Position numbers and translations under genes: made by a program. 8,443 bases of DNA from Bacteroidota bacterium (GTDB lineage: Bacteria > Bacteroidota > Rhodothermia > Rhodothermales > UBA10348). This document shows, piece after piece, positions 1 to 6,631 of this stretch. The stretch lies in the NCBI GenBank assembly GCA_027620595.1, contig JAQCDI010000098.1, forward strand, positions 1 to 8,443, given 5' to 3'. The stretch's first letter is position 1; every line of letters starts with the position of its first letter. A model generated the notes under the pieces. The model was given only the letters and a program-made list of their open reading frames with translations, searched no databases and had not been told where the DNA came from.

Positions 1-962
1 CGGCCGTCCCGGCCGGCCCGCCCTGCTTCCTGATACCAGTCCTCGATGGAGTCGGGAATGCCGACATGCGACACCAGCCGCACATCCGGCTTGTCCACGC
101 CCATGCCGAAGGCTTTCGTTGCCACCATGACGCGCACACGCCCGCGCATCCATTGCCGTTGACGGGCTTCCCGCTCGGCCGCAGCCATTCCGGCGTGATA
201 GGACAGAGCGGCATGCCCGGCCCGTCGCAGTTTTTCGGCCCATACTTCCACCCCCTCCCGAGAGCTGTCATACACGATGGCCGGACCGGAAGACCGCCTC
301 AATTCGGTATCCAGGTCAGAAAAGGGATCCAACACGGATCGGCACGACAGGATGAGGTTTGCCCGATCAAACGACGAGCGTAGCAGGAACGGATCGACCA
401 AACCCAGGCAGCGTGCCATGTCCCGGACCACTTTCGGTGTGGCGGTGGCTGTCAGCGCCACACAGGGCATGGTCGTTGACGCCCGGAGTCGGGCTATCCC
501 GCGATAGGCAGGACGGAAGTCGTGCCCCCATGTGGACACACAATGGGCCTCATCGACCACCAGCATCGACGGTGGGCGGGCAGCGAGGATTCGATCCAGG
601 AGCGGCGTGCCGATCCGCTCGGGTGCGCAATACAGCAGGTAGGCCGGCGATTCGGCCATTCGGCGAATCAGATGACCAGCCACTGCCGGCTCCACGCGGC
701 CCAGCAACGCAAAGCACGGAACAGCGCGGCCCGCCAATGCGGCCACTTGATCCTGCATCAGGGAAATGAGGGGCGAGACCACGATCGTGAGGCCACCCCG
801 GACAAGCGCCGGCACCTGGAACGTGATGGATTTCCCGCCGCCCGTCGGCATCAGGACGATACCGTCCCTCCCCGAAAGCACGGCCCGGATGGCCTCCTGC
901 TGTGCCCCCCGGAAGTCATCATATCCCCAAACGGAGCGCAGCACCCCTCGCGCTGCCTCCAA
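1..962 (-). CDS. recQ: ATP-dependent DNA helicase RecQ (partial, C-terminus beyond left edge)
   Basis: This is the N-terminal 320 codons of a superfamily 2, 3'-to-5' DNA helicase of the RecQ family, which unwinds forks and recombination intermediates. Read leftward from 962, the helicase motifs appear in order: the RecQ motif 0 region GYDDFRGAQ (residues 13-21), Walker A MPTGGGKS (38-45), SPLISLMQDQV (63-73), Walker B DEAHC (137-141), the aromatic-rich loop WGHDFRPAY (145-153), TATAT (171-175), ATKAFGMGVDKPDVR and QEAGRAGRDG ending at residue 320. The frame is open to the window edge, so any RQC or HRDC domain is not visible. The loop reads STWGHDF where E. coli has SQWGHDF. The start is uncertain. 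TTG 962 follows the aroK stop by 4 bases and matches the usual RecQ N-terminus. GTG 944 has GGAGG 11 nt upstream. ATG 1043 would overlap aroK by 77 bp. The ATG at 970, which overlaps the aroK stop, is in the wrong frame. The family call is very secure; the start is not. Confidence 0.93.
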   Translation of the reverse strand, partial: MEAARGVLRSVWGYDDFRGAQQEAIRAVLSGRDGIVLMPTGGGKSITFQVPALVRGGLTIVVSPLISLMQDQVAALAGRAVPCFALLGRVEPAVAGHLIRRMAESPAYLLYCAPERIGTPLLDRILAARPPSMLVVDEAHCVSTWGHDFRPAYRGIARLRASTTMPCVALTATATPKVVRDMARCLGLVDPFLLRSSFDRANLILSCRSVLDPFSDLDTELRRSSGPAIVYDSSREGVEVWAEKLRRAGHAALSYHAGMAAAEREARQRQWMRGRVRVMVATKAFGMGVDKPDVRLVSHVGIPDSIEDWYQEAGRAGRDG

Positions 963-966
963 CCCG

Positions 967-1524
967 TCATCGCCGGCCCGGGCCTCCCTGCTGGACCAGG
1001 AGGCGCCGGATGTACGCCGCCACCTGTCGGATATCCCGCCCATCGATGTCCACCGTGAAATGGGCCCGTTCGTACCGGGCCGCTCGTTGTGCTAGGAGCT
1101 GTTCCACCCGGGTCCGGAGCGCTGCGTCCTCAAGCTGCTCACCGTGTTCATCGAAGAGCATGGGCCGGTTGCGTCGGGATTGGGCGAGCCGCGAGGCCAG
1201 GAATTGCGGCGTCCCCCGGAGGTAGACCAACGTTCCGTGACCGAGCAACCAGTCCAGATTGTCTTCCCGGGCAATCACTCCACCCCCCAGGGACACCACC
1301 AGACCCGTTTGCCCCCCGGTTGCCAACAGCGCTTCCCGCTCCTCCTGACGGAACCGCTCCTCCCCATAGAGATCGAAGAGGGCCGGAATGGAAAGACCTG
1401 TGGCCTGCACGACGGCTTCGTCCAGGTCCAGGGATGTATACCCCAGACCCCGCGCGAGCCGTGGCGCAACCGACGACTTGCCCGAGCCCATGAAACCGGT
1501 GAGATAGATCCTGTCGAAGTTCAC
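967..1524 (-). CDS. aroK: Shikimate kinase
   Basis: This cytosolic enzyme phosphorylates shikimate at the 3-OH with ATP, the fifth step of the shikimate pathway to chorismate and aromatic amino acids. The 185-residue protein is close to the usual family length of about 170-190. It shows the P-loop GFMGSGKSS (10-18), the substrate Asp pair DLD (33-35), the shikimate-binding FRQEE with Arg59, the GGG turn (80-82), the lid-region RNRP (118-121), and a C-terminal adenine-loop Arg147 in the QRAARYE segment. The start is a GTG at 1524-1522, preceded at a good distance by AAGG (1537-1534), and the P-loop begins at residue 10 as in homologues. The stop TGA (969-967) lies directly before recQ on the same strand, so co-transcription with recQ is likely. 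It is divergent from truA, whose start is also GTG. All key residues are present. Confidence 0.96.
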   Translation of the reverse strand: MNFDRIYLTGFMGSGKSSVAPRLARGLGYTSLDLDEAVVQATGLSIPALFDLYGEERFRQEEREALLATGGQTGLVVSLGGGVIAREDNLDWLLGHGTLVYLRGTPQFLASRLAQSRRNRPMLFDEHGEQLEDAALRTRVEQLLAQRAARYERAHFTVDIDGRDIRQVAAYIRRLLVQQGGPGRR

Positions 1525-1531
1525 GAATTGC

Positions 1532-1560
1532 TACCTTGCTGACGCATCCCGCTCAAGGTA
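1532..1560. repeat. Perfect 7-bp inverted repeat in the aroK/truA divergent gap
   Basis: TACCTTG at 1532-1538 is matched by its exact reverse complement CAAGGTA at 1554-1560, with a 15-bp spacer. It sits inside the 51-bp region between the divergent GTG starts of aroK and truA. The left arm also supplies the AAGG ribosome-binding element of aroK. The right arm carries the same AAGG facing truA but 17 nt from its start, which is too far for a normal Shine-Dalgarno. It could be an operator for a dimeric regulator, or chance. No convincing promoter boxes of either the sigma-70 or the Bacteroidota TAnnTTTG type were seen. Confidence 0.4.
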
Positions 1561-1575
1561 CGCCTTCCCGGAAAA

Positions 1576-2361
1576 GTGCCCACCTATCGCCTCGATATCG
1601 AATACCTCGGAACGGATTGGTACGGCTGGCAGATCCAGCCAGACCACCCCACCGTCCAGGGAGCCGTCGAAACAGCGCTGGAAACCGCGCTGAGGGTGCC
1701 TGTTTCCATCACGGGTTCCGGCCGAACGGACACCGGCGTCCATGCCAGCGGCCAGGTGGCCCACCTGATCCTCGAAAAGCCGGCAGATCCCTTCCGGCTC
1801 CTGGCCTCGGTCAACGGGCTGTTGCCCGCATCCATCGCTGTAACCTCCATCCGTGAGGTTCGCCCGGATTTCCATGCCCGCTACGATGCACGCTCGCGCC
1901 AATACCGTTACAGGATCGGGCTGCGCCCGCTGGCCATCGAGAACACCATCCGCTGGTATCTGAGGCCCGCCCCGGATCTGCAGCGGATGAACCTTGCTGC
2001 CGGGCACCTTCTGGGTCAACACGATTTCTCCTCGTTCTGCCGGACCCAATCGGAAACGGAAAATCGGGTCTGCCGCGTGGACACGGCTCGTTGGGACCCT
2101 ACTCCCGAAGGTCATGCGGACTTCGTGATCCGGGCTGACCGGTTCCTTCATGGCATGGTTCGCGCCATCGTGGGCACGTTGGTGGAGGTGGGTCAAGGCA
2201 AACGGGACCCGAATGAGCTGCCGTCCCTGCTGGCTGCCCGGGACCGGACCGTGACCGGATTTGCGGCTCCACCGGGGGGACTCATGCTGGAGCAGGTGCG
2301 GTATCCGGACGATCCGGACGATCCGGACGATTCGGGCGAATCCTGGAACAGGACAGCCTGA
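1576..2361 (+). CDS. truA: tRNA pseudouridine(38-40) synthase TruA
   Basis: TruA isomerises uridines 38, 39 and 40 of the tRNA anticodon stem-loop to pseudouridine, acting in the cytosol without cofactor. The 261-residue protein has the N-terminal YLGTDWYGWQIQP segment (10-22), the catalytic loop GSGRTDTGVHA with nucleophile Asp52 (47-57), the RYDARSRQYRYRI segment, HDFSSFCR, and the C-terminal FLHGMVRAIVGTLVEVGQGK block that packs the active site. The start is GTG 1576. An in-frame TGA at 1540-1542 limits any extension, and the first residues match homologues. The Shine-Dalgarno is weak. After the usual family end (LEQVRYP) the protein carries an extra acidic tail, PDDPDDPDDSGES, encoded by a 9-bp tandem repeat. 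The kelch lipoprotein gene follows after 59 bp on the same strand. The assignment is secure. Confidence 0.96.
   Translation: MPTYRLDIEYLGTDWYGWQIQPDHPTVQGAVETALETALRVPVSITGSGRTDTGVHASGQVAHLILEKPADPFRLLASVNGLLPASIAVTSIREVRPDFHARYDARSRQYRYRIGLRPLAIENTIRWYLRPAPDLQRMNLAAGHLLGQHDFSSFCRTQSETENRVCRVDTARWDPTPEGHADFVIRADRFLHGMVRAIVGTLVEVGQGKRDPNELPSLLAARDRTVTGFAAPPGGLMLEQVRYPDDPDDPDDSGESWNRTA
2302..2337 (+). repeat. 9-bp tandem repeat encoding the acidic TruA tail
   Basis: There are four consecutive 9-bp units: tatccggac, gatccggac, gatccggac, gattcgggc. The middle two are identical and the outer two have one or two changes. Because the unit is a multiple of three, gain or loss of copies would keep the truA frame and only change the number of Pro-Asp-Asp tripeptides in the C-terminal tail. 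Confidence 0.85.
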
Positions 2362-2420
2362 ATGAGCGGCTGTTGCACCCGGTTTGACGTACCATCCCTG
2401 ACGCACCTGCCATCACGTCC

Positions 2421-3773
2421 ATGCTGCCATCCAATCGCCTCATGCCGGCCCTGTTTGTCGGCCTGCTGCTCGTCCTTCCGGCTTGCGACCGCCCCTTCCG
2501 GGATGTCGGCCAGGCCTCCGTGGAGGTGGTCTCGCCCGACGTGACGGTGGCCATGGACGAAACCCTCCTTACCCTGGACCTGCGGGTTACCAGTGTGCGG
2601 GATGTGACACGTGTGCGGACCGGAAACGTGGACTTCATGCCCAGCGGTGGCACTGACATCTGGCGGGCCAGCCTGGATCTTGCGCCCGGGCTGAACCGGT
2701 TCCTGATCGAGACGACAGTGGACGACGGACCCATTGGCATCGATACGGTGGACGTTTTGCGCATGGGCTGGAGTGTGGAGACGAGGACCGCCGCTTCGGC
2801 CCTGTTGATCCAGACGGGCAGTCACACCACAACCGCATTGGAGGACGGTTCGCTCATCCTGATCGGCGGAAGCGTCCAACCGGGGGGATTTGGTACGTTC
2901 GACGCATGGCGGCTGGCTCCTGGCGCAAACCGGTTCCGACCTGATCGGCAGCAGACGCTGGCACCCCGGGTCGGGCATACAGCCACCCTGCTGGAAGATG
3001 GCCGGATCCTCCTGGTGGGTGGTGGACTCTTCGGAAATGTGGAAAAAGTGGACGATCTGGTCTCGACGGTCGAAATCTTCGATCCGGCTTCCGGCTTCTT
3101 CAAGGAAGTACCGGTGGAGGGCCCTCCGATCCGCCGCATGTACCATACTGCCCTGTTGCGATCGGTAGGCGGCATTCCATTCGTGGTCATCCTGGGTGGT
3201 CGAGGCGACGTGCAGTACACACCCTCGTCGGTGCTCGGCATCCGGCAGGACATGCGCACCTTCGAGTTGCGCAACGATTCCCTCATCTCGCGGTCGCCTG
3301 CCGTCGGGCCGTTCATCCGCAGCATGGCGGGACACACCCAGGTCCCGCTGGACCCCGGCCAGCCCGGCCGTGCCGCACGCTATCTGGTGACCGGCGTGGA
3401 TTTTGACCAGGCATACGAACCGGTGGCCCTGACCATGGACTTCCAGGCTGCCGCCGGCATCGATGTAGTGGACACAACGCCCCTCCAGGTACCGCGCATC
3501 CGCCATGCTTCCGCGGCCTTGATGCCGGGCATCGTGGCCCATTTCGGTGGACGACGGGTCCAGGACGATGTGCTGGTGGAGTCGGGAGAGGTCCATGTCC
3601 TGGAGGCGGGTCGATCCTTCCGTTTCCCTCCCGGATTGGACGCCCTGTTGCCGCGCGCCTACGGCCAGACGGCCACCCTCATGTGGGATGGACGGATTGC
3701 CCTGATCGGTGGATTTGACGCCGACGGAGAGGGTCTCGACGCCGTGGATTTCGTATCATTGGACCTGCGTTGA
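2421..3773 (+). CDS. Kelch-like beta-propeller lipoprotein with N-terminal Ig-like domain
   Basis: This is a predicted exported lipoprotein of 450 residues with no recognised specific function. The N-terminus has a short charged start, a hydrophobic stretch (about 9-20) and the lipobox LPAC with the lipidated Cys22, followed by Asp23. Residues 33-115 look like an Ig-like beta-sandwich of the glucodextranase-B type, with alternating hydrophobic strands and an APGLNRFLIE edge. Residues 130-450 hold six spaced kelch-like blades marked by H/Q-T followed by a GG turn: HTTTALEDGSLILIGG (135-150), HTATLLEDGRILLVGG (186-201), 242-260, HTQ...VTG (305-325), HAS...FGG (362-377) and QTATLMWDGRIALIGG (416-431). 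Spacing is about 50-60 residues, which suggests a six-bladed propeller. No catalytic signature such as the galactose oxidase Tyr/His copper set was recognised, so a binding or scaffold role is inference. ATG 2421 is chosen; ATG 2442 would shorten the signal peptide. It lies 59 bp after truA and 63 bp before arcA. Confidence 0.85.
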   Translation: MLPSNRLMPALFVGLLLVLPACDRPFRDVGQASVEVVSPDVTVAMDETLLTLDLRVTSVRDVTRVRTGNVDFMPSGGTDIWRASLDLAPGLNRFLIETTVDDGPIGIDTVDVLRMGWSVETRTAASALLIQTGSHTTTALEDGSLILIGGSVQPGGFGTFDAWRLAPGANRFRPDRQQTLAPRVGHTATLLEDGRILLVGGGLFGNVEKVDDLVSTVEIFDPASGFFKEVPVEGPPIRRMYHTALLRSVGGIPFVVILGGRGDVQYTPSSVLGIRQDMRTFELRNDSLISRSPAVGPFIRSMAGHTQVPLDPGQPGRAARYLVTGVDFDQAYEPVALTMDFQAAAGIDVVDTTPLQVPRIRHASAALMPGIVAHFGGRRVQDDVLVESGEVHVLEAGRSFRFPPGLDALLPRAYGQTATLMWDGRIALIGGFDADGEGLDAVDFVSLDLR

Positions 3774-3836
3774 GCCTCCATCCACCGAAGGGGAATCTCG
3801 CCGTACCTGTGCGGTTCGGCCGCCCCGCCAAGCTGC

Positions 3837-5078
3837 ATGCGCCCCGTCACATTCGATGTCCGCTCTGAAACCGATCACCTGAGACAGGTCATTGTCCACA
3901 CGCCGGGAGCGGAAATGGACATGGTCTCCCCGCTGGACCGGGAGGCCCTGCTCTTCGAGGACATCCTTTTCCTGAGTCATGCGCGCAAGGAGCACGAGCT
4001 CATGTGCGCCGTGTTCGAAAAGGTCATCGGCACCGAGGACGGCGTGCTGCAGATTTCGACCATGCTTCGGGAGGCGCTCGAGCTCGAGGACGCCCGCTTC
4101 GACTTCGTGGAACAGCTTTGCGAGGCCACCCAGGGTGCCAACCTGCGTGCTTTCGAGGCCGACCTGAAACGTCTTTCAGCGGATGAACTGTGCCACTTTG
4201 CCCTTACCGGTGTCTCGCCGCTGCGCATCGAGGCGCGTCCCATTCCCAACCTGATGTTCATGCGGGACCTGGCCGCGGTCGTGGGGGATCATATCGTCCT
4301 GAGCCACGCGGCCACGTCGGCCCGCGCAAGGGAAAGCATCATCATCAACGTGGTGGTGCACCATCATCCCGCCTTTGCCACCCAACGGGAGCACATCATC
4401 AAACTGCCCCGTGGCGTTACGTTCGAGGGTGGCGACCTCCTGGTGGCCTCCCCCGACACGGTAGTCATCGGAAGCTCGGAGCGGACCTCATTCGGGGGTC
4501 TGGTCTCGGTGGCCCGGGCGCTGTTTGCACGCACTCAGATCGAACATGTGGTCATGGTCAGCATGCCCCACGATCGTTCGTGCATGCACCTGGACACGAT
4601 CTTCACGTTCGGCGCACCGGATGAGTGTGTGGTATTCCCGCCGCTCATCGGCCTGGACGGACTGAACAACGTGGTCACATTCTCCCGGGGCGAGGGATCG
4701 GAATCCCTGCGGACGCGGACATGGCAGACACTCCACCAGGCGTTGGGACACCACATGGGCCATGAAATGACGTTCATTCCCTGTGGCGGCTCCGATCCGC
4801 TGAGCCAACGCCGCGAACAATGGACGGACGGGGCGAACCTCTTTGCCGTGGCACCGGGTGTGGTCCTCGGCTATGACCGCAACGAACGCACGTTCTCCGA
4901 ATTGTCGGATCGGGGATATCGGGTCGTGACAGCCGAAGGATTCCTGTCCTTCTTCGAGTCCAGTAAATTCCAGCCCGGTGAGAAAATGGCCATCAAGCTC
5001 GATGGCTACGAATTGTCCCGCGGCCGGGGAGGCCCGCGCTGCATGACCATGCCCATCCGCAGGAGGCGGCACGCCTGA
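3837..5078 (+). CDS. arcA: Arginine deiminase
   Basis: This enzyme hydrolyses L-arginine to L-citrulline and ammonia, the first step of the arginine deiminase (ADI) pathway, in the cytosol. The 413-residue length is normal for the family. The active-site elements are all present by comparison with known ADIs: NLMFMRD with Asp144 (usually FTRD), FEGGD with Glu197 and Asp200, HLDTIF with His251 and Asp253, and the C-terminal RGGPRCMTMP with nucleophile Cys402. The N-terminal LRQVIVHTPG and ARKEHELM segments are also typical. ATG 3837 is the natural start; its Shine-Dalgarno is weak. No arcB (ornithine carbamoyltransferase), arcC (carbamate kinase) or arcD antiporter is present in the window, so the energy-yielding pathway cannot be inferred. 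The stop TGA overlaps the tadA start by one base (TGATG), suggesting translational coupling. A role in arginine catabolism, acid response or citrulline supply remains open. Confidence 0.96.
   Translation: MRPVTFDVRSETDHLRQVIVHTPGAEMDMVSPLDREALLFEDILFLSHARKEHELMCAVFEKVIGTEDGVLQISTMLREALELEDARFDFVEQLCEATQGANLRAFEADLKRLSADELCHFALTGVSPLRIEARPIPNLMFMRDLAAVVGDHIVLSHAATSARARESIIINVVVHHHPAFATQREHIIKLPRGVTFEGGDLLVASPDTVVIGSSERTSFGGLVSVARALFARTQIEHVVMVSMPHDRSCMHLDTIFTFGAPDECVVFPPLIGLDGLNNVVTFSRGEGSESLRTRTWQTLHQALGHHMGHEMTFIPCGGSDPLSQRREQWTDGANLFAVAPGVVLGYDRNERTFSELSDRGYRVVTAEGFLSFFESSKFQPGEKMAIKLDGYELSRGRGGPRCMTMPIRRRRHA
5061..5066 (+). promoter_or_regulatory. Shine-Dalgarno sequence of tadA inside arcA
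   Basis: AGGAGG lies within the last codons of arcA, 11 nt before the tadA ATG at 5078. It is the strongest ribosome-binding element seen in the rightward gene group, where most starts have weak or no Shine-Dalgarno. It supports the choice of ATG 5078 over the in-frame ATG at 5096. Confidence 0.7.
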
Positions 5079-5569
5079 TGGCCCTGGAAGACCTCATGGC
5101 GGACCACCGCCGATGGATGAAAGCGGCCATCCGGGAAGCGGAGCGCGCTTTCGACGCAGACGAAGTGCCCGTGGGCGCCATCGTCGTGCAGGATGGCGTG
5201 ATCATCGGAAAAGGGTACAACCAGGTGGAGCGCCTCTCCGACCCCACGGCGCACGCGGAGATCATCGCCATCACGGCCGCCTGCGACCGTCTGGGCAACA
5301 AGCACCTGACCGAGGCTACCCTTTACGTGACCCTGGAGCCGTGCCCCATGTGTGCCGGCGCCATCACCCTGGCCCGCCTCAAGCAGGTGGTCTACGGAGC
5401 GTTCGATGAAAAGGCAGGGGCCGCCTCCACCCTTTACAATATTCCCCAGGACCCCCGACTGAACCACTATGTGGATCTGGTGTCAGGTGTAGAGGAGCAG
5501 CAATGTGCCGGCCTGCTGACCGAGTTTTTCCGCCGGAAGCGGGACCGGGACCTGTCGCGATCCAACTGA
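5078..5569 (+). CDS. tadA: tRNA-specific adenosine(34) deaminase TadA
   Basis: TadA is a zinc-dependent deaminase that converts A34 to inosine in the anticodon of tRNA-Arg(ACG), allowing it to read CGU, CGC and CGA. The 163-residue protein has the cytidine/deoxycytidylate deaminase fold signatures: HAE with zinc ligand His59 and proton-shuttling Glu61, and PCPMCAGA with zinc ligands Cys89 and Cys92. DPTAHAEI upstream and the C-terminal AGLLTEFFRRKR helix are typical of TadA rather than of free cytosine or guanine deaminases. The ATG at 5078 overlaps the arcA stop by one base and has AGGAGG upstream. The ypdA gene follows after 75 bp. Guanine deaminase is a less likely alternative because of the TadA-like C-terminus and length. 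Confidence 0.94.
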   Translation: MALEDLMADHRRWMKAAIREAERAFDADEVPVGAIVVQDGVIIGKGYNQVERLSDPTAHAEIIAITAACDRLGNKHLTEATLYVTLEPCPMCAGAITLARLKQVVYGAFDEKAGAASTLYNIPQDPRLNHYVDLVSGVEEQQCAGLLTEFFRRKRDRDLSRSN

Positions 5570-5644
5570 GGATTCGGGCGAACCGGGAACCCACGCGCCA
5601 CTGCCCCATACGGCCTGTTCGCCCTCCGGACATCTGCAAAGCCC

Positions 5645-6631
5645 ATGCAAACCGACGCTGTCATCATCGGGGCTGGCCCCGTTGGCCTGGCCTGTGCCAT
5701 AGAGATCCAACGGAGCGGTCTCTCGTGCATTACCGTGGACAAGGGCGCCCTGGTCAATTCCCTTACCGGGTACCCCACCAACATGGAGTTCTTCTCCACA
5801 CCCGATCTGATTGAGATCGGTGGGCACCCCCTGGTGAGCTCCCGCTACAAACCCATCCGCGAGGAGGCCATCGACTACTATCGCCGGGTGGCCGAATGCG
5901 AAAACCTGACACTGCTGCTATTCGAGCGCGTCACGGGGCTGGACGGATCCGAAGGTGACTTCACTGTCCGCACCGATAAAAGGGACATCCGGTGTAAGGC
6001 CGTCGTGGTGGCCACTGGCTTCTTCGATCAGCCCAACCGGCTCGGTCTTCCGGGAGAGGACCTTTCCAAGGTCAGTCACTACTACCGTGAGGCCTTCACG
6101 TATACCGGACGGGACGTGTGCATCGTGGGCGGAAAGAACTCTGCCGCCATCGCTGCCCTGCAGTGCCACCGACGCGGTGCCCGCGTCACGTTGGTACACC
6201 GCGGTCCTGACGTCTCGGAGAAGGTCAAGTATTGGCTCCGACCGGACCTGGTAAACCGGATCGCCGAAGGATCGATCATGGCCTTCTTTTCATCCACACT
6301 AACCGCCATCCGCGCGGATCATGTGGAACTGGCCACCCCCGAAGGCCCACGGCGCATCCCCAACGATGTGGTCCTTGCGCTCACCGGTTACCGCCCTGAC
6401 TACGGGCTCTTCGACGTGCTGGACATCGCCGTCGGCGATGACCCGGCCCGCACCCCCATCTACAACCCGGAAACGCATGAAACCAATCGGCAAGGCGTGT
6501 TCATTGCAGGCACGGTGTGCGGAGGCCTGCACACAAGCCGATGGTTCATCGAGAACGGGCGGCACCATGCGGCCCTGATTGCCGGATCCTTGGGGTGCCG
6601 ATACGGAAATCCTTCCGCCGTCCCATCATGA
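5645..6631 (+). CDS. ypdA: YpdA-family bacillithiol-disulfide reductase
   Basis: This is a FAD- and NADPH-dependent oxidoreductase of the thioredoxin-reductase-like YpdA/Bdr family, which reduces oxidised bacillithiol disulfide in the cytosol. The 328-residue protein has an N-terminal FAD-binding GAGPVG (9-14), the family-typical segments LVNSLTGYPTNMEFFSTPDLIEIGG (from 36), KPIREEAIDYYRRV (69-82), ATGFFDQPN (123-131), LPGEDLSKVSHYY (135-147), a second Rossmann motif VGGKNSAA (161-168), LTGYRPDY (246-253) and GVFIAGTVCGG (284-294) followed by FIENGRHHAA. It lacks the CxxC pair of thioredoxin reductases, as expected for YpdA. In B. subtilis and S. aureus the first glycine motif ends PCG with a redox-relevant Cys; here it is PVG with Val13. 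The start ATG 5645 places the Rossmann strand at residue 4. Its stop overlaps the next gene's start by four bases (ATGA). No bacillithiol biosynthesis gene (bshA, bshB, bshC) is in the window. Confidence 0.92.
   Translation: MQTDAVIIGAGPVGLACAIEIQRSGLSCITVDKGALVNSLTGYPTNMEFFSTPDLIEIGGHPLVSSRYKPIREEAIDYYRRVAECENLTLLLFERVTGLDGSEGDFTVRTDKRDIRCKAVVVATGFFDQPNRLGLPGEDLSKVSHYYREAFTYTGRDVCIVGGKNSAAIAALQCHRRGARVTLVHRGPDVSEKVKYWLRPDLVNRIAEGSIMAFFSSTLTAIRADHVELATPEGPRRIPNDVVLALTGYRPDYGLFDVLDIAVGDDPARTPIYNPETHETNRQGVFIAGTVCGGLHTSRWFIENGRHHAALIAGSLGCRYGNPSAVPS

Noticed and set aside
66..1225. Several overlapping rightward open frames across the left end
   Set aside because: They are antisense to recQ and aroK, whose motifs are unmistakable; their translations are rich in Arg, Pro and His with no domain signature, as expected of shadow frames in GC-rich DNA.
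2384..2389. TTGACG resembling a -35 box before the lipoprotein gene
   Set aside because: No matching -10 or Bacteroidota-type TAnnTTTG element was found at the right distance, so it is not supportable as a promoter.
1531..2406. 291-codon leftward open frame opposite truA
   Set aside because: It is antisense to truA with all its catalytic motifs; the repeated IVR segment in it is simply the reverse reading of the 9-bp tandem repeat.
2193..3596. 467-codon leftward open frame opposite the kelch lipoprotein
   Set aside because: It is long but antisense to a protein with a lipobox and regular kelch repeats, runs into truA, and its translation shows no fold-like pattern.
3805..3830. Possible hairpin (GCGG-loop-CCGC) between the lipoprotein gene and arcA
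   Set aside because: The stem is only 4 bp and has no following T run, so it is not a credible terminator.
6517..6627. N-terminal extension of the FG-GAP protein from ATG 6517
   Set aside because: The extension would place 37 charged residues before a clear signal peptide and overlap ypdA by 115 bp.
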